Shown here: positions 18,995-28,344 of the stretch, piece after piece | How positions within the stretch are numbered: position 1 is the stretch's first letter | Layout: each line of letters begins with the position of its first letter | Assembly: GCA_019918135.1 (NCBI GenBank) | Contig: WBZZ01004821.1 | Span: forward strand, 97,501 to 161,500 | DNA: 64,000 nt | Direction: 5' to 3' | Origin: Paulinella micropora | Taxonomy: Eukaryota; Cercozoa; Imbricatea; Euglyphida; Paulinellidae | Translations under genes and position numbers: made by a program | The notes under the pieces: model-generated | The model's database searches: none | What the model saw: only the letters and a program-made list of their open reading frames with translations | Told to the model about the DNA's origin: nothing

Positions 18995-21205
18995 TTAGGC
19001 TTTACCACACCCGCGGACGTAGCCAGTACACAAGCTCGTCAGGTTGCTCTTCTGGATGCCGCTGCCATACCCATTGATGGTGCCGCTACTTTGGAACATA
19101 TTGGTGCACGTGTCTGCACCCTGGGGCGACGCAGCTAAATTCCAGCCAGTGAGATTCTGATCAAAGACGCAGTTGCCTCTAAACATGTCGTATAAACCTT
19201 CTGCTGCAGCGGCGGCCGACACATCCCAGGCGCCCAGGGGCTGGTTGAAGGCGCACGTGTAGTCCTTACAGGCAAAGGCTGAGTACATGTTCGACACCTT
19301 GCTAGTGTTCCAGCCATTGATGTTTTGGTTGAAGGCTCGGGCGTCCGCGAAAACGTTGTTCAGGATTGTGACGGACGAAGTGTTCCACGCGCCCAGCGGC
19401 TGGTTGAAGGCAAACGCCTTCCCGAAAGCAAGCGCCATGGTCGTGACTCTGCCCACGTTCCAGGCACCGAGGGGTCGATTGAACGCGCTGGCACTCCAAA
19501 ACGTGTAAGCCAGGCTGGTGACTCGGCTCGTATCCCAGCTCTCGACGCTGCCGTTGAAGGTTCGCGCAGACGTGAAGGTGCGTTCCAGGCTAGCGACGCC
19601 GCTCGTGTTCCAGCCGCCGAGGTCCTGGTTGAAGTTGTAGCAAGAAGCAAACAGCCACCTAAAGCCGTTGGGGTGCGTAGCGGGCGTGAGCCACGACCAG
19701 TCCCAGTCGCGCGCGTCGCCCACGAACTCACTCATTTGGTACAGCAGGTATTCGGGCGCGACGCCCCGCAGCGCGCGCGAGCCAGCCGTCGGCGCCAGGT
19801 AGCGCAGCGCGCCCCACGCGTCGGTGCCGGGGAGCGCGAAGAGCGACGTCGTGCTGCCGACGGGGTGGTACAGCTGTACGTCGCCCCACGCCACCACGTC
19901 CACGATGTCCGCGCCGGTCACGTACCACAGCCCGTCCACGCGGCCGCTCAGACGCAGCCAGTAGTCGCCGGCGCCCGCGTACGCGTGCGTGCAGACGGCG
20001 TCGTTGGCGTGCGCGCACGAGCCGGGCGCCGACCCGTCCCCCCAGTCCACGCCGTACGTGCCGCTCTGGCCCGGGCCGGCCGTGGGCGACAGCGCTAGGG
20101 TGGCGACTGCGTTAGGGTAGCTCGTGCGCACGAGCGCCAGGAAGAGCGAGCGCGAGCACGCGGCGGGCCAGTGCGCCTGCCCGAGCACCGTGTACCGCGC
20201 CAGCCGCGAGCAGTCGACCGAGCCCGGCGCGAGCGCGGGCGTCGACCAGACGGTGAGCGCTTCCCGGAAGTTGCTGCCCACGCCCCGGAACAGTTCGTCG
20301 AAGCGCGACAGGCTCGGCAGCGACGTCCAGCCGCCGACCCCCGTCCACGTGAGCGCCGCGCCGCCAGCGAACAGTTCGCTCACGTCCTCGAGCAGGGCGG
20401 TGTCCCAGCGCGACAGGTCGAGCTCAGTCAGCGCCGGCAGGCCCGCGAACGCGCGGCTGGCGTTGCGAAGGCGGCGCGTGTCCCAGTCTTGCGTGCCGCG
20501 CAAATCAAGCAGGCCAGTGGAGTTCTCAAACAGGCCGACCGCCGACTCGGCGCCCGACACGTTGAGCCCGTAGCTCAGGTCCGGCACCGGAGTGGCGAGG
20601 CCCGCGAAGCTGTAGTCCCAGACGCGCACGAGCCCCGCGTCCGCCAGCGTGGCGAGCGAGGGCACGTACGTCAGGCCCGGCGCCGCGTACAGGTGGTAGC
20701 CGCTCGTCTCGTGGAAGCGCAGCTCCCCCCACCGCCTCACGGCGCGCAGCCGCAGGCCGGCGGGCGCCGTGGCGTGCCAGGCCGGCGTCAGCGCCCAGCC
20801 GCGCACTGGATACCGTCCGCCGGGGTCCGCCGTCACCGTGTACGTGCCGGCAGCGGCGTACGTGTGCGCGCACGGCGCAACGCCGGCGTCCAGGCATGGC
20901 GTGGGGCTGGAGCCGTCCCCCCAGTCGACCGTGAACGACGTCGGGACGGTGGCCTGGGCCTGGCGGCGGCGGCGCGCAGTCGGGGCGGTGGGCGGCCACA
21001 GGGGCCACACGAACGTGTCCTGCGGGGCCGCCGTCGTCAGCTCGAGGATCGTGACGCCGCCGGGGCACACGACCGAGGGGCACGCCTCCTCTTGGGTCGG
21101 GCACTGCAGGGGGTACGGGCACCCGGCGCCGGCGGCCCGCAGCCACCCGCACAGCAGGAGGAGGGGCCACGGGCGCCACGGCTGGCGGGCGGGGCCGAAG
21201 TGCAT
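18995..21205 (-). CDS. Secreted two-PKD, BspA-repeat protein (tandem copy D1)
   Basis: ATG at 21205 (MHFGPARQPWRPWPLLLLCG) gives a clear signal peptide; the protein is 736 residues, uninterrupted. Order: Cys-rich neck (CPYPLQCPTQEEACPSVVC); first PKD-like module (VDWGDGSSPTPC...CAHTYAAAGTYTVTA); linker VRRWGELRFHETSGYHLY; BspA-type repeats (LDLSRWDTALLEDVSELFAG); second PKD-like module (VDWGDGSAPGSC...CTHAYAGAGDYWL); and a second BspA block (FNQPLGAWNVGRVTTMALAF and similar). It ends GYVRGCGKA with paired Cys and no membrane segment. Expected to be exported and disulfide-rich. In known proteins PKD modules serve as extracellular spacers and BspA/DUF285 repeats bind ligands; an adhesin role is inferred. 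Confidence 0.8.
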   Translation of the reverse strand: MHFGPARQPWRPWPLLLLCGWLRAAGAGCPYPLQCPTQEEACPSVVCPGGVTILELTTAAPQDTFVWPLWPPTAPTARRRRQAQATVPTSFTVDWGDGSSPTPCLDAGVAPCAHTYAAAGTYTVTADPGGRYPVRGWALTPAWHATAPAGLRLRAVRRWGELRFHETSGYHLYAAPGLTYVPSLATLADAGLVRVWDYSFAGLATPVPDLSYGLNVSGAESAVGLFENSTGLLDLRGTQDWDTRRLRNASRAFAGLPALTELDLSRWDTALLEDVSELFAGGAALTWTGVGGWTSLPSLSRFDELFRGVGSNFREALTVWSTPALAPGSVDCSRLARYTVLGQAHWPAACSRSLFLALVRTSYPNAVATLALSPTAGPGQSGTYGVDWGDGSAPGSCAHANDAVCTHAYAGAGDYWLRLSGRVDGLWYVTGADIVDVVAWGDVQLYHPVGSTTSLFALPGTDAWGALRYLAPTAGSRALRGVAPEYLLYQMSEFVGDARDWDWSWLTPATHPNGFRWLFASCYNFNQDLGGWNTSGVASLERTFTSARTFNGSVESWDTSRVTSLAYTFWSASAFNRPLGAWNVGRVTTMALAFGKAFAFNQPLGAWNTSSVTILNNVFADARAFNQNINGWNTSKVSNMYSAFACKDYTCAFNQPLGAWDVSAAAAAEGLYDMFRGNCVFDQNLTGWNLAASPQGADTCTNMFQSSGTINGYGSGIQKSNLTSLCTGYVRGCGKA

Positions 21206-21210
21206 CTCTT

Positions 21211-21256
21211 CTTCTTGTGCGGGCGTAGTCTTGCCCAGTGTTGGAGGATATTGGGG
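21211..21256 (-). promoter_or_regulatory. Shared upstream block of D1
   Basis: The sequence read on the plus strand as CTTCTTGTGCGGGCGTAGTCTTGCCCAGTGTTGGAGGATATTGG directly precedes the D1 start codon and recurs before D2 (24024-24069) and, with changes, before D3 (26693-26737). In D3 the divergent positions are scattered while TTGTGCGGGCGT and GTGTTGGAGGAT are kept, which is mild evidence of constraint on the leader or promoter. Confidence 0.4.
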
Positions 21257-21720
21257 CGGCGGCCCGGGCGCCCGCGCCGGGGCCCGCGCCGGGGCGGGGA
21301 GGCCCGGGGAGGGGCGGAGAATAACAGGAGAGGGAGCCAGGGGCAGGACAGGGGGGGGCCTGCTCGGGGAGGAGGCAGCGCGCTCCCCCCCCTGCCTGCC
21401 GACCACGGACTCCCCGCCCGCTCTCGTCCGGCGCTACAAGACAGCGCCTGCGGGCGCCGACCGATGGCTGTGCAGCCCCCCCCGGCCCGTACACCAGATT
21501 CCCTTACTTTTTATTGAGACTGCGTGACGATGCTTCTGACGCACCTTTCTTTTTATCTTCTTTTCCACCAAGCAGAGCCTGCCTGCACAGTGTCTCGCGT
21601 CCTCTCCCCCCTCCCTGAGCAGCTAGGGCGCACGCAGTCGGTCCGCCATCGTCAGGTGCAATCTTGTAGCGCCCCCCCCCTCCCAAGAACTACTCCCCCC
21701 GGATTCCCCTGATTCTTGCG

Positions 21721-24018
21721 CTACTTAGAAGGACCACACCCTTGCTCGTAGGAGCCACTGCAGCGAGCGGGCAGGTTGCTTGGCTGGATACCAACGCCAT
21801 GCCTGTAGATTCCGTAAGGCTGGAACATCGCCGTGCAAACAGCATCGTCTGGGTAGGGGGCTGTGTTCCAGGCCCTGAGGTCCTGATCAAAGACGCAATT
21901 GCCTGCGAACATCATCCATACACCCGCTGCAGCCATGGCGGCCGACACGTCCCAGCTGCCCAGCGGCTTGTTAAACACACACTGGCCCACCGGATCACAG
22001 ACGAACGTCCCGTATAGGTCGGCGACCCGGCTCGTGTTCCAGCCGCCGATCGGCTGGTTAAAAGCGTATGCGCTACTGAACGTCGAGGCTAGGCTAGTGA
22101 CCTGGCTCGTGTCCCAGCCGCCGATCGGCTGGTTAAAAGCGTACGCGCCATTGAAAGTCCATTGGAGGCTGGTGACCTGGCTCGTGTTCCAGTCGCCGAT
22201 CGGCTGGTTAAAAGCGTACGCGCTACTGAACGTCCCGTAGAGGCTGGTGACTCTGGTCGTGTTCCAGCCGCCGATCGGCTGGTTAAAAGCGTACGCGCCA
22301 TTGAAAGTCCATTGGAGGCTGGTGACTTGGCTCGTGTCCCAGCCCCCGAGGCTGCCGTTGAAGGCACTCGCACTTGAAAAGGTGGCCACCAGGCTAGCCA
22401 CGCCGCTCGTGTTCCAGCCGCTGAGGTCCTGGTTGAACTTGGCGCAGCCTTGGAACAGGCGAAGGAAGCCGTTGGGGTGGGTAGCGGGCGTGAGCCACGA
22501 CCAGTCCCAGTCGCGCGCGTCGCCCACGAACTCCCTCATGTAGTGCAGCAGGTACTCGGGCGCCACACCTTGCAGGGCCCGCGAGCCGGCCGTCGGCGCC
22601 AGGTAGCGCAGCAGGTACTCCTTGGCACCAGCAACGTGCACCGCCCGCGTGAAGAGCGGGGTCGTGCTGCCGGTGGGATGGTACAGCTGCACATCACCCC
22701 ACGCCACCACGTCCACGACGAAAGCGCCCTCTACGTACCGCAGCCCGTCCACGCGGCCGCTCAGGCGCAGCCAGTAGTCGCCGGTGCCCACGTAAGTGTG
22801 GTTGCACGTCGCACCGTTGGCGTGCGCGCACGAGCCAGGCGCCGATCCGTCCCCCCAGTCCACGCCGTACGTGCCGCTCTGGCCCAGACCGGCCGCGGGC
22901 GACAGCGTCAGCGTGGCCAGGACGTTGGGGGCTTGCGTACGCACGAGCGCCAGGAAGAGCGAGCGCGAGCACGCGGCGGGCCAGTGCGCTTGGCCGAGCG
23001 CCGTGTACCGCGCCAGCCGCGTGCAGTCGGCCGAGCCCGGCGCGAGCGCGGGCGTCGACCAGCCGGCGAGCGTTTCCCGGAAGTCGCTGCCTAGACCCGC
23101 GAACAGTCCCGCGAAGCGCGACAGGCTCGGCAGCGACGTCCAGCCGCCGACCCCCGTCCACGTGAGCGCCGCGCCGCCAGCGAACAGTTCGCTCACGTCC
23201 TCGAGCAGAGCGGTGTCCCAGCGCGACAGGTCGAGCTCCGTCAGCGCCGGCAGGCCCGCGAACGCGCGGCTGGCGTTGCGCAGCCGGCGTGTGTCCCAGT
23301 CTTGCGTGCCGCGCAGACCCAGCAGGCCAGTGGAGTTCTCGAACAGGCCGACAGCCGACTCGGCGCCCGACACGTTGAGCCCGTAGCTCAGATCCGGCAA
23401 CGGAGTGGTCAGGCGAGCGAAGCTGTAGTCCCAGCTCTGCACGAGCCCCGTGTCCGCCAGTGAATTGAGCGGCGGCACGTACGCGAGCCCCGGCGCCGCG
23501 TACAGGTGGTAGCCGCTCGTCTCGTGGAAGCGCAGCTCCCCCCACCGCCTCACGGCGCGCAGCCGCAGGCCGGCGGGCGCCGCGGCGTGCCAGGCCGGCG
23601 TCAGCGCCCAGCCGCGCACTGGATACCGTCCGCCGGGGTCTGCCGTCACCGTGTACGTGCCGGCAGCGGCGTACGTGTGCGCGCACGGCGCAACGCCGGC
23701 GTCCAGGCATGGCGTGGGGCTGGAGCCGTCCCCCCAGTCGACCGTGAACGACGTCGGGACGGTGGCCTGGGCCTGGCGGCGGCGGCGCGCAGTCGGGGCG
23801 GTGGGCGGCCACAGGGGCCACACGAACGTGTCCTGCGGGGCCGCCGTCGTCAGCTCGAGGATCGTGACGCCGCCGGGGCACACGACCGAGGGGCACGCCT
23901 CCTCTTGGGTCGGGCACTGCAGGGGGTACGGGCACCCGGCGCCGGCGGCCCGCAGCCACCCGCACAGCAGGAGGAGGGGCCACGGGCGCCACGGCTGGCG
24001 GGCGGGGCCAAAGTGCAT
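21721..24018 (-). CDS. Secreted two-PKD, BspA-repeat protein (tandem copy D2)
   Basis: ATG at 24018; 765 residues, uninterrupted, ending EQGCGPSK. The signal peptide, neck and first PKD-like module are almost identical to D1 at the DNA level. The second BspA block differs: it carries about six nearly perfect 25-residue units of the type AFNQPIGGWNTSRVTSLYG, which at DNA level form a 75-base tandem repeat between about 22010 and 22370. The unit WNTSxVTxL...F is the classic DUF285/BspA repeat. No membrane anchor; Cys pairs at both ends suggest a stable extracellular protein. The mixture of an invariant head and a rapidly changing repeat block points to diversification of the binding surface. 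Confidence 0.8.
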   Translation of the reverse strand: MHFGPARQPWRPWPLLLLCGWLRAAGAGCPYPLQCPTQEEACPSVVCPGGVTILELTTAAPQDTFVWPLWPPTAPTARRRRQAQATVPTSFTVDWGDGSSPTPCLDAGVAPCAHTYAAAGTYTVTADPGGRYPVRGWALTPAWHAAAPAGLRLRAVRRWGELRFHETSGYHLYAAPGLAYVPPLNSLADTGLVQSWDYSFARLTTPLPDLSYGLNVSGAESAVGLFENSTGLLGLRGTQDWDTRRLRNASRAFAGLPALTELDLSRWDTALLEDVSELFAGGAALTWTGVGGWTSLPSLSRFAGLFAGLGSDFRETLAGWSTPALAPGSADCTRLARYTALGQAHWPAACSRSLFLALVRTQAPNVLATLTLSPAAGLGQSGTYGVDWGDGSAPGSCAHANGATCNHTYVGTGDYWLRLSGRVDGLRYVEGAFVVDVVAWGDVQLYHPTGSTTPLFTRAVHVAGAKEYLLRYLAPTAGSRALQGVAPEYLLHYMREFVGDARDWDWSWLTPATHPNGFLRLFQGCAKFNQDLSGWNTSGVASLVATFSSASAFNGSLGGWDTSQVTSLQWTFNGAYAFNQPIGGWNTTRVTSLYGTFSSAYAFNQPIGDWNTSQVTSLQWTFNGAYAFNQPIGGWDTSQVTSLASTFSSAYAFNQPIGGWNTSRVADLYGTFVCDPVGQCVFNKPLGSWDVSAAMAAAGVWMMFAGNCVFDQDLRAWNTAPYPDDAVCTAMFQPYGIYRHGVGIQPSNLPARCSGSYEQGCGPSK
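22010..22370 (-). repeat. 75-base BspA-coding tandem repeat in D2
   Basis: Units beginning CCGCCGATCGGCTGGTTAAAAG (plus-strand view) recur about every 75 bases, five to six times, with differences concentrated in the codons after WNTS. Alternate units are more alike (CCATTGAAAGTCCATTGGAG versus CTACTGAACGTC), suggesting duplication of a two-unit block. Confidence 0.9.
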
Positions 24019-24180
24019 CTCTTCTTCTTGTGCGGGCGTAGTCTTGCCCAGTGTTGGAGGATATTGGGGCGGCGGCCCGGGCGCCAGCGCCGGGGCCGCG
24101 CCGGGGCGGGGAGGCCCGGGGAGGGGCGGAGAATAACAGGAGAGGGAGCCGGGGCAGGAGAGGGAGCCGGGGCAGCGCGC

Positions 24181-24203
24181 TCCCCCCCCCCCCCCCCCCC
24201 CCC
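24181..24203. repeat. Homopolymer C tract
   Basis: A run of about 23 C residues in the flank between D2 and D3. The matching position in unit 1 (near 18700) has only a short run, so this tract is unstable or is an assembly artefact. Confidence 0.9.
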
Positions 24204-24487
24204 CCTGCCGGCCGACCGCAGACTTCTTCGCCCCTGACGGTCGTCCGGCGCTGTCTGGTAGCGCCCCTCCCCCCCTGGGGGCGCCGGTGTATGGCTGTGC
24301 TGAGCCCTCAGCCTGTACCAGATTTCCTTACATTTTATGGAGACTGTGTTACGATGCTTCGGACGACGCACCCTTTTTTGATTTAAGCTTTTGCATCAAC
24401 CCGAGTCTGCTTTCAGTGTCTCGCCGCTACTCCCTGAGCAGCCAGGGCGCACGCCGCCCGCAGCCGCCGGTCTGCCACTGAACATTG

Positions 24488-26687
24488 CTAATAGACTTTA
24501 CCACACCCGCGAACGTAGGACCTGTTGCAGAGGGCTGGCAGGTTGCTTGGCCTGATACCCACGCCATACAGGATGATCCCCTTTGACTGGAACATCTGCG
24601 TGCAATGATATAGGTCTAGGTTCCAGGCCGTCAGATTCTGATCGAAAACACAATTGCCAGCGAACATATCATCTACTCTCCCTGCCGCCACGGCGGCCGA
24701 CCTGCCCCAGCTGCCCAGCGGCTGGTTAAACGCACACGTGTTTACAGGATCACAGGTGAAAGTGCTGTAAAAAGAACCGACAGCGCGAACGTCCCAGCTG
24801 TCCAGGTTCTGGTTGAAGGTGTATGCGTTCCTAAACGCGTGCATCAGGAATCTGACCCTGCTTACGTCCCAGCTACCGATCGGTTGGTTAAAGGCGTTCG
24901 CGCCTTGGAAAGTGCTCCAGAGCGTGGTGACCCGGCCCGTGTTCCAGCCCCCGATCGGCTGGTTAAAGGCCCACGCGTACATGAAAGTCTCTTGTAGGTT
25001 GGTGACCTGGCTTGTGTCCCAGCCCCCGATGTTGCCGTTGAAGGCCCTCGCACCCGAAAAGGTACTTTCGAGGCTAGCCACGCCGCCCGTGCTCCAGCCG
25101 CCGAGGTCCTGGTTGAACTTGACGCAGTTCTGAAACATGCTGGAGAAGCCTTGGGGGTGGGTAGCGGGCGTGAGCCACGACCAGTCCCAGTCGCGCGCGT
25201 CGCCCACGAACTCGCTCATCCCGGCCAGCAGGTACTCGGGCGCCACGCCAGACAGGGCCCGCGAGCCGGCCGTCGGCGCCAGGTAGTGCAGCAGGTACTC
25301 CTGGCCACCCACAATGTACATGTACGAGGCTCGCGTGAAGAGCGGGGTCGTGCTGCCCACCGGGTGGTACAGCTGCACGTCACCCCACGCCACCACTTCC
25401 ACGACGAAAGCGCCCTCTACGTACTGCAGCCCGTCGACGCGGCCGCTCAGGCGCAGCCAGTAGTCGCCGGCTGCCGCGTACGTGTGCGAGCAGACGGCGC
25501 CGTTGGCGTGCGCACACGAGCCGGGCGCCGACCCGTCCCCCCAGTCCACGCCGTACGTGCCGCCCTGGCCGGGGCCGGCCGTGGGCGACAGCGTCAGCGT
25601 GGCTAGGGCGTTGAGATCGTGCGTGCGCACGAGCGCCAGGAAGAGCGAGCGCGAGCACGCGGCGGGCCAGTGCGCCTGGCCGAGCGCCGTGTACGGCGCC
25701 AGCCGCGAGCAGTCGACCGAGCCCGGCACGAGCGCGGGCGTCGACCAGCCGGTGATCGCTTCCCGGAAGTCGCTGCCCCCGCCCCGGAACAGTCCGTGGA
25801 AGCGCGACAGGCTCGGCAGCGACGTCCAGCCGCCGACCCCCGTCCACGTGAGCGCCGCGCCGCCCGCGAACATTTCACTCACGTCCTCGAGCCGGGCGGT
25901 GTCCCAGCGCGACAGGTCGAGTTCCGTTAGCGCCGACAGGCCCGCGAACGCCCGGCTCGCGTTGCGCAGCCGGCGCGTGTTCCACGTGCTCGTACCGTAC
26001 AGGCTGGCCAAGCCAGTGGAGTTCTCGAACAGGCCGACCGCCGACTCAGCGCCCGACACATTGAGCCCATAGCTCAGGTCCGGCAGTGGCGTGGTGAGGC
26101 CGGCAAAGCTGTAGTCCCACACGCGCACGAGCCCCGTGTCCTGCAGAAAGGCCAGTGAGCCCCGGCGCCGCGTACAGGTGGTAGCCGCTCGTCTCGTGGA
26201 AGCGCAGTTCTCCCCACCGCCTCACAGCGCGCAGCCGCAGGCCCGCGGGCGCCGTGGCATGCCAGGCCGGCGTCAGCGCCCAGCCGCGCACGGGGTAGCG
26301 TCCGCCGGGGTCCGCCGTCACCGTGTACGTGCCGGGCGTCGCATACGTGTGGGCGCACGGTGCGGCGCCGGCGTCCAGGCACGGCGTGGGGGGCGAGCCG
26401 TCCCCCCAGTCGACAGTGAACGACGTCGGAACGGCCCCGGCCTGGGCCTGGCGGCGGCGGCGCCCCGGGGCGGCGGACGGCCAGAGCGGCCACACGAACG
26501 TGTCGTGCGGGGCCGCCGTCGTCAGCTCGAGCACCGTGGCGCCGCCGGGGCACACGACCGAGGGGCACGCCTCCTCTTGGGTCGGGCACTGGAGCGGGTA
26601 CGGGCACCCGGCGCCGGCGGCCCGCAGCCAGCCGAGCAGGAGGAGGGGCCACGGGCGCCACAGCCGGTGGGCGGGGTCAAGGTGCAT
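24488..26687 (-). CDS. Secreted two-PKD, BspA-repeat protein (tandem copy D3), frame broken
   Basis: ATG at 26687 (MHLDPAHRLWRPWPLLLLGW). Same order as D1 and D2: signal peptide, Cys-rich neck, PKD-like module (VDWGDGSPPTPC), linker, BspA repeats, second PKD-like module (CSHTYAAAGDYWL), second BspA block (FNQPIGGWNTGRVTTLWSTF) and a Cys-containing end (YVRGCGKVY). It is the most diverged of the three tandem copies. Compared with D1, a short stretch after AAPGL is missing, and the frame is broken about once there. The second half is one long intact frame (from about 26128). Downstream it shares the TTTATGGAGACTG flank with unit 1. Confidence 0.7.
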
Positions 26688-26692
26688 CTCTT

Positions 26693-27068
26693 CCTCTTGT
26701 GCGGGCGTGATTTTGCCTAGTGTTGGAGGATGTTGGGGGGCGGCCCGTGCGTCGTGGCGCCCGCGCCGGGGCCGCGCCGGCCCGGGGAGGGAGAGGGGAA
26801 GGAACGGAGAGCGAGCCAGGGGTAGGAGAGCGAGCCAGGGGTAGGAGAGCGAGCCAGGGGGTACACCTTCCCCCTCTCCCCGCTCCAGCTGGCCCCTCGC
26901 AGTGCCTCTCGTCTACTCTCTGGGCCCTGGCCAAGGACCCAAGAAAAAACGCCGTCGAATCATGGCTCTTTAATCAGGACAGGAACCGGGGAGCCCCTCC
27001 CCCGCGCGCTGGCCGCGGCCGGGCTCCCCAGACGGGACAATCGTGGCTGCTGCCGCCGGCAGGCGCGT
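26693..27068. other. Intergenic between D3 and the GTPase gene
   Basis: Holds the leader/promoter of D3 and the 3' flank of the GTPase gene. A 19-base unit GTAGGAGAGCGAGCCAGGG is repeated about three times near 26822-26862. On the minus strand CTGATTAAAGAG near 26962-26976 is a likely ATTAAA-type 3' processing signal about 100 bases after the GTPase stop. Confidence 0.6.
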
Positions 27069-27728
27069 CTACTGCTGACAGCAGCTCTGGCGGGCGGCGC
27101 CCTCGCCCGCCGGGCTGGCTAGGTCAATGGTCTCGCCGGGGTCGGCGGGACGCGGCCGCCCCAGCTCCCGGTCCACGTAGAGATACAACATGCCTAGCAA
27201 CTTGCTCTGGGGGTCTTGGCGCGCGCTGGTCCAGAGCGCCCGCTGGCCAAAGGTGGCCAAGACGGCTTCTGCCTGTTGTTGCACCTCGTCGGCGTGGTGG
27301 GCATGAATTTTATCTTGCTTGCAGCCCACGAGTACGATTTGGCAGTGCGGGGGCAGTTTGCCCTTGGCCGGCTGCACCCAGTTTGCAAACAACGATTTGA
27401 GGGCGCCCGGCTTGCTCATGTCGTAGCACAGCAAAGCCACGTCGGTGTTCTGCCAGTACTGGTTCACCATGGTGTAGTAGCGATCCTGTCCCGCCATGTC
27501 CCAACACCACAGCTTGACAGGCCTGCCGTGGCGCACCACGTCCAACAAGACAAAGTCCGCTCCGAGGGTCGGCGTACACATGCTTTCGGGGGGGGCCAGG
27601 TCCCTGGCCAGGCGCTGCAGCAGGCTCGTTTTACCGGTCCCGGAATCGCCCACTACCAGCAGCTTGACGTGCGTATACGCCGGGGGGGCGGTGGCCTGGG
27701 CCACGCTACCGCTGCCGTCGCTGCTCAT
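27069..27728 (-). CDS. Rab/Ras-like small GTPase
   Basis: ATG at 27728 gives 219 residues, the usual Rab length. G1/P-loop GDSGTGKTS at residues ~28-36, a switch-I Thr in TPTLGADF, G3 WDMAGQDRYY (consensus WDTAGQ, Met for Thr), G4 as GCKQDK (consensus NKxD with Asn replaced by Cys), G5 TSARQ (SAK-like). The C-terminus SCCQQ carries two cysteines in a CCxx arrangement typical of prenylated Rab-family proteins, so membrane attachment is expected. Small GTPases of this group direct vesicle traffic. The unusual G4 residue may weaken guanine specificity. Divergent from the methyltransferase-like gene at 28345. Confidence 0.85.
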   Translation of the reverse strand: MSSDGSGSVAQATAPPAYTHVKLLVVGDSGTGKTSLLQRLARDLAPPESMCTPTLGADFVLLDVVRHGRPVKLWCWDMAGQDRYYTMVNQYWQNTDVALLCYDMSKPGALKSLFANWVQPAKGKLPPHCQIVLVGCKQDKIHAHHADEVQQQAEAVLATFGQRALWTSARQDPQSKLLGMLYLYVDRELGRPRPADPGETIDLASPAGEGAARQSCCQQ

Positions 27729-28344
27729 GGCGCACAACCTGGGCTTACCCGCTCGGAATAGTGAGCGGGCGTGCACCGGCGCACACGAGGGAGAAGCTAG
27801 GAGCAGGCCCCCCGTGGCTCGCCTTCCCGCGGTGAGGGGCCGGCGGGGGGAAGAGGAAGGCGGTGGGAGGGGGCGCCCGGGGGGAGGGGGCGCGGGGGGG
27901 GGGAGCCGCGTGGCGGGGGGCGAGGGTGCGTGGCGGGGGGGGAAGAGGCGGCGGCCCGCGCGCCAGGTCCTTCTCTCTCCCGCCGGTGGACGCGCCGGCC
28001 GGCGCGCGCCAGGCCCCCCCCGTTCCACGCGCACGGGCTGGCGTGCGTGTGGGGGGGAGGGAGGCGGCGGCCCCCCCCCCCCCCGCCGGCCGCCGGCCAC
28101 CGGCCGGCGCAGCCCACCGTGCTGTCGCTCCCGTGGCTGTCTCGCTCTCGGGTGGACGCGCCCCCAGGCGCACGCCGAGCCACCCCCGCGGGCTGGCGCG
28201 CCTGTGTGTGTACGGGGGGGGGGGGGGGGGAGAGTGTGCCAGGCCGCCCGTGACCCCGGGCGTGCGCCAGGCCGTGCGAGGGCGAGGTGGTTGGCACGCT
28301 TACCCCCACTCACAATTCGTCCTCACCCACCGCGCTCAACAGAC
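27729..28344. other. Divergent promoter region, GC-homopolymer rich
   Basis: About 600 bases between two divergently transcribed genes, full of G and C runs and of GCGCGCC-type words. Near both ends lie GCTTACCC words (27753 and 28299) of the type also found before the gene at 16319, a possible shared core motif. The open frames through this part have extreme Pro/Ala/Arg/Gly composition and are not called. Confidence 0.5.

Larger units (their letters stand above)
18590..26700 (-). repeat. Three tandem gene-sized units (about 2.6-2.8 kb each)
   Basis: Units at about 18590-21370, 21380-24170 and 24180-26700 each hold one PKD/BspA gene on the minus strand plus its flanks. The 3' flank is recognisable each time by CTGCCGGCCGACC, the word CCGGCGCTGTCTGGTAGCGCC or a variant, and the TTTATGGAGACTGTGTTACG block; the 5' flank by TTGCCCAGTGTTGGAGGATA. 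Units 1 and 2 are almost identical over the 5' flank and first third of the gene. Confidence 0.85.

Noticed and set aside
20171-21517. 448-codon plus-strand frame over D1 and its flank
   Set aside because: Antisense of the duplicated PKD/BspA gene; the same antisense frame reappears over D2, as expected from DNA similarity alone.
22010-22370. Non-coding satellite
   Set aside because: The 75-base period keeps frame and encodes classic WNTSxVTxL BspA units within an intact gene.
27745-28313. Large Pro/Arg/Ala frames between the GTPase and methyltransferase-like genes
   Set aside because: Extreme composition, presence in several frames at once and homopolymer runs indicate non-coding GC-rich DNA. 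The GTPase starts at the ATG at 27728.
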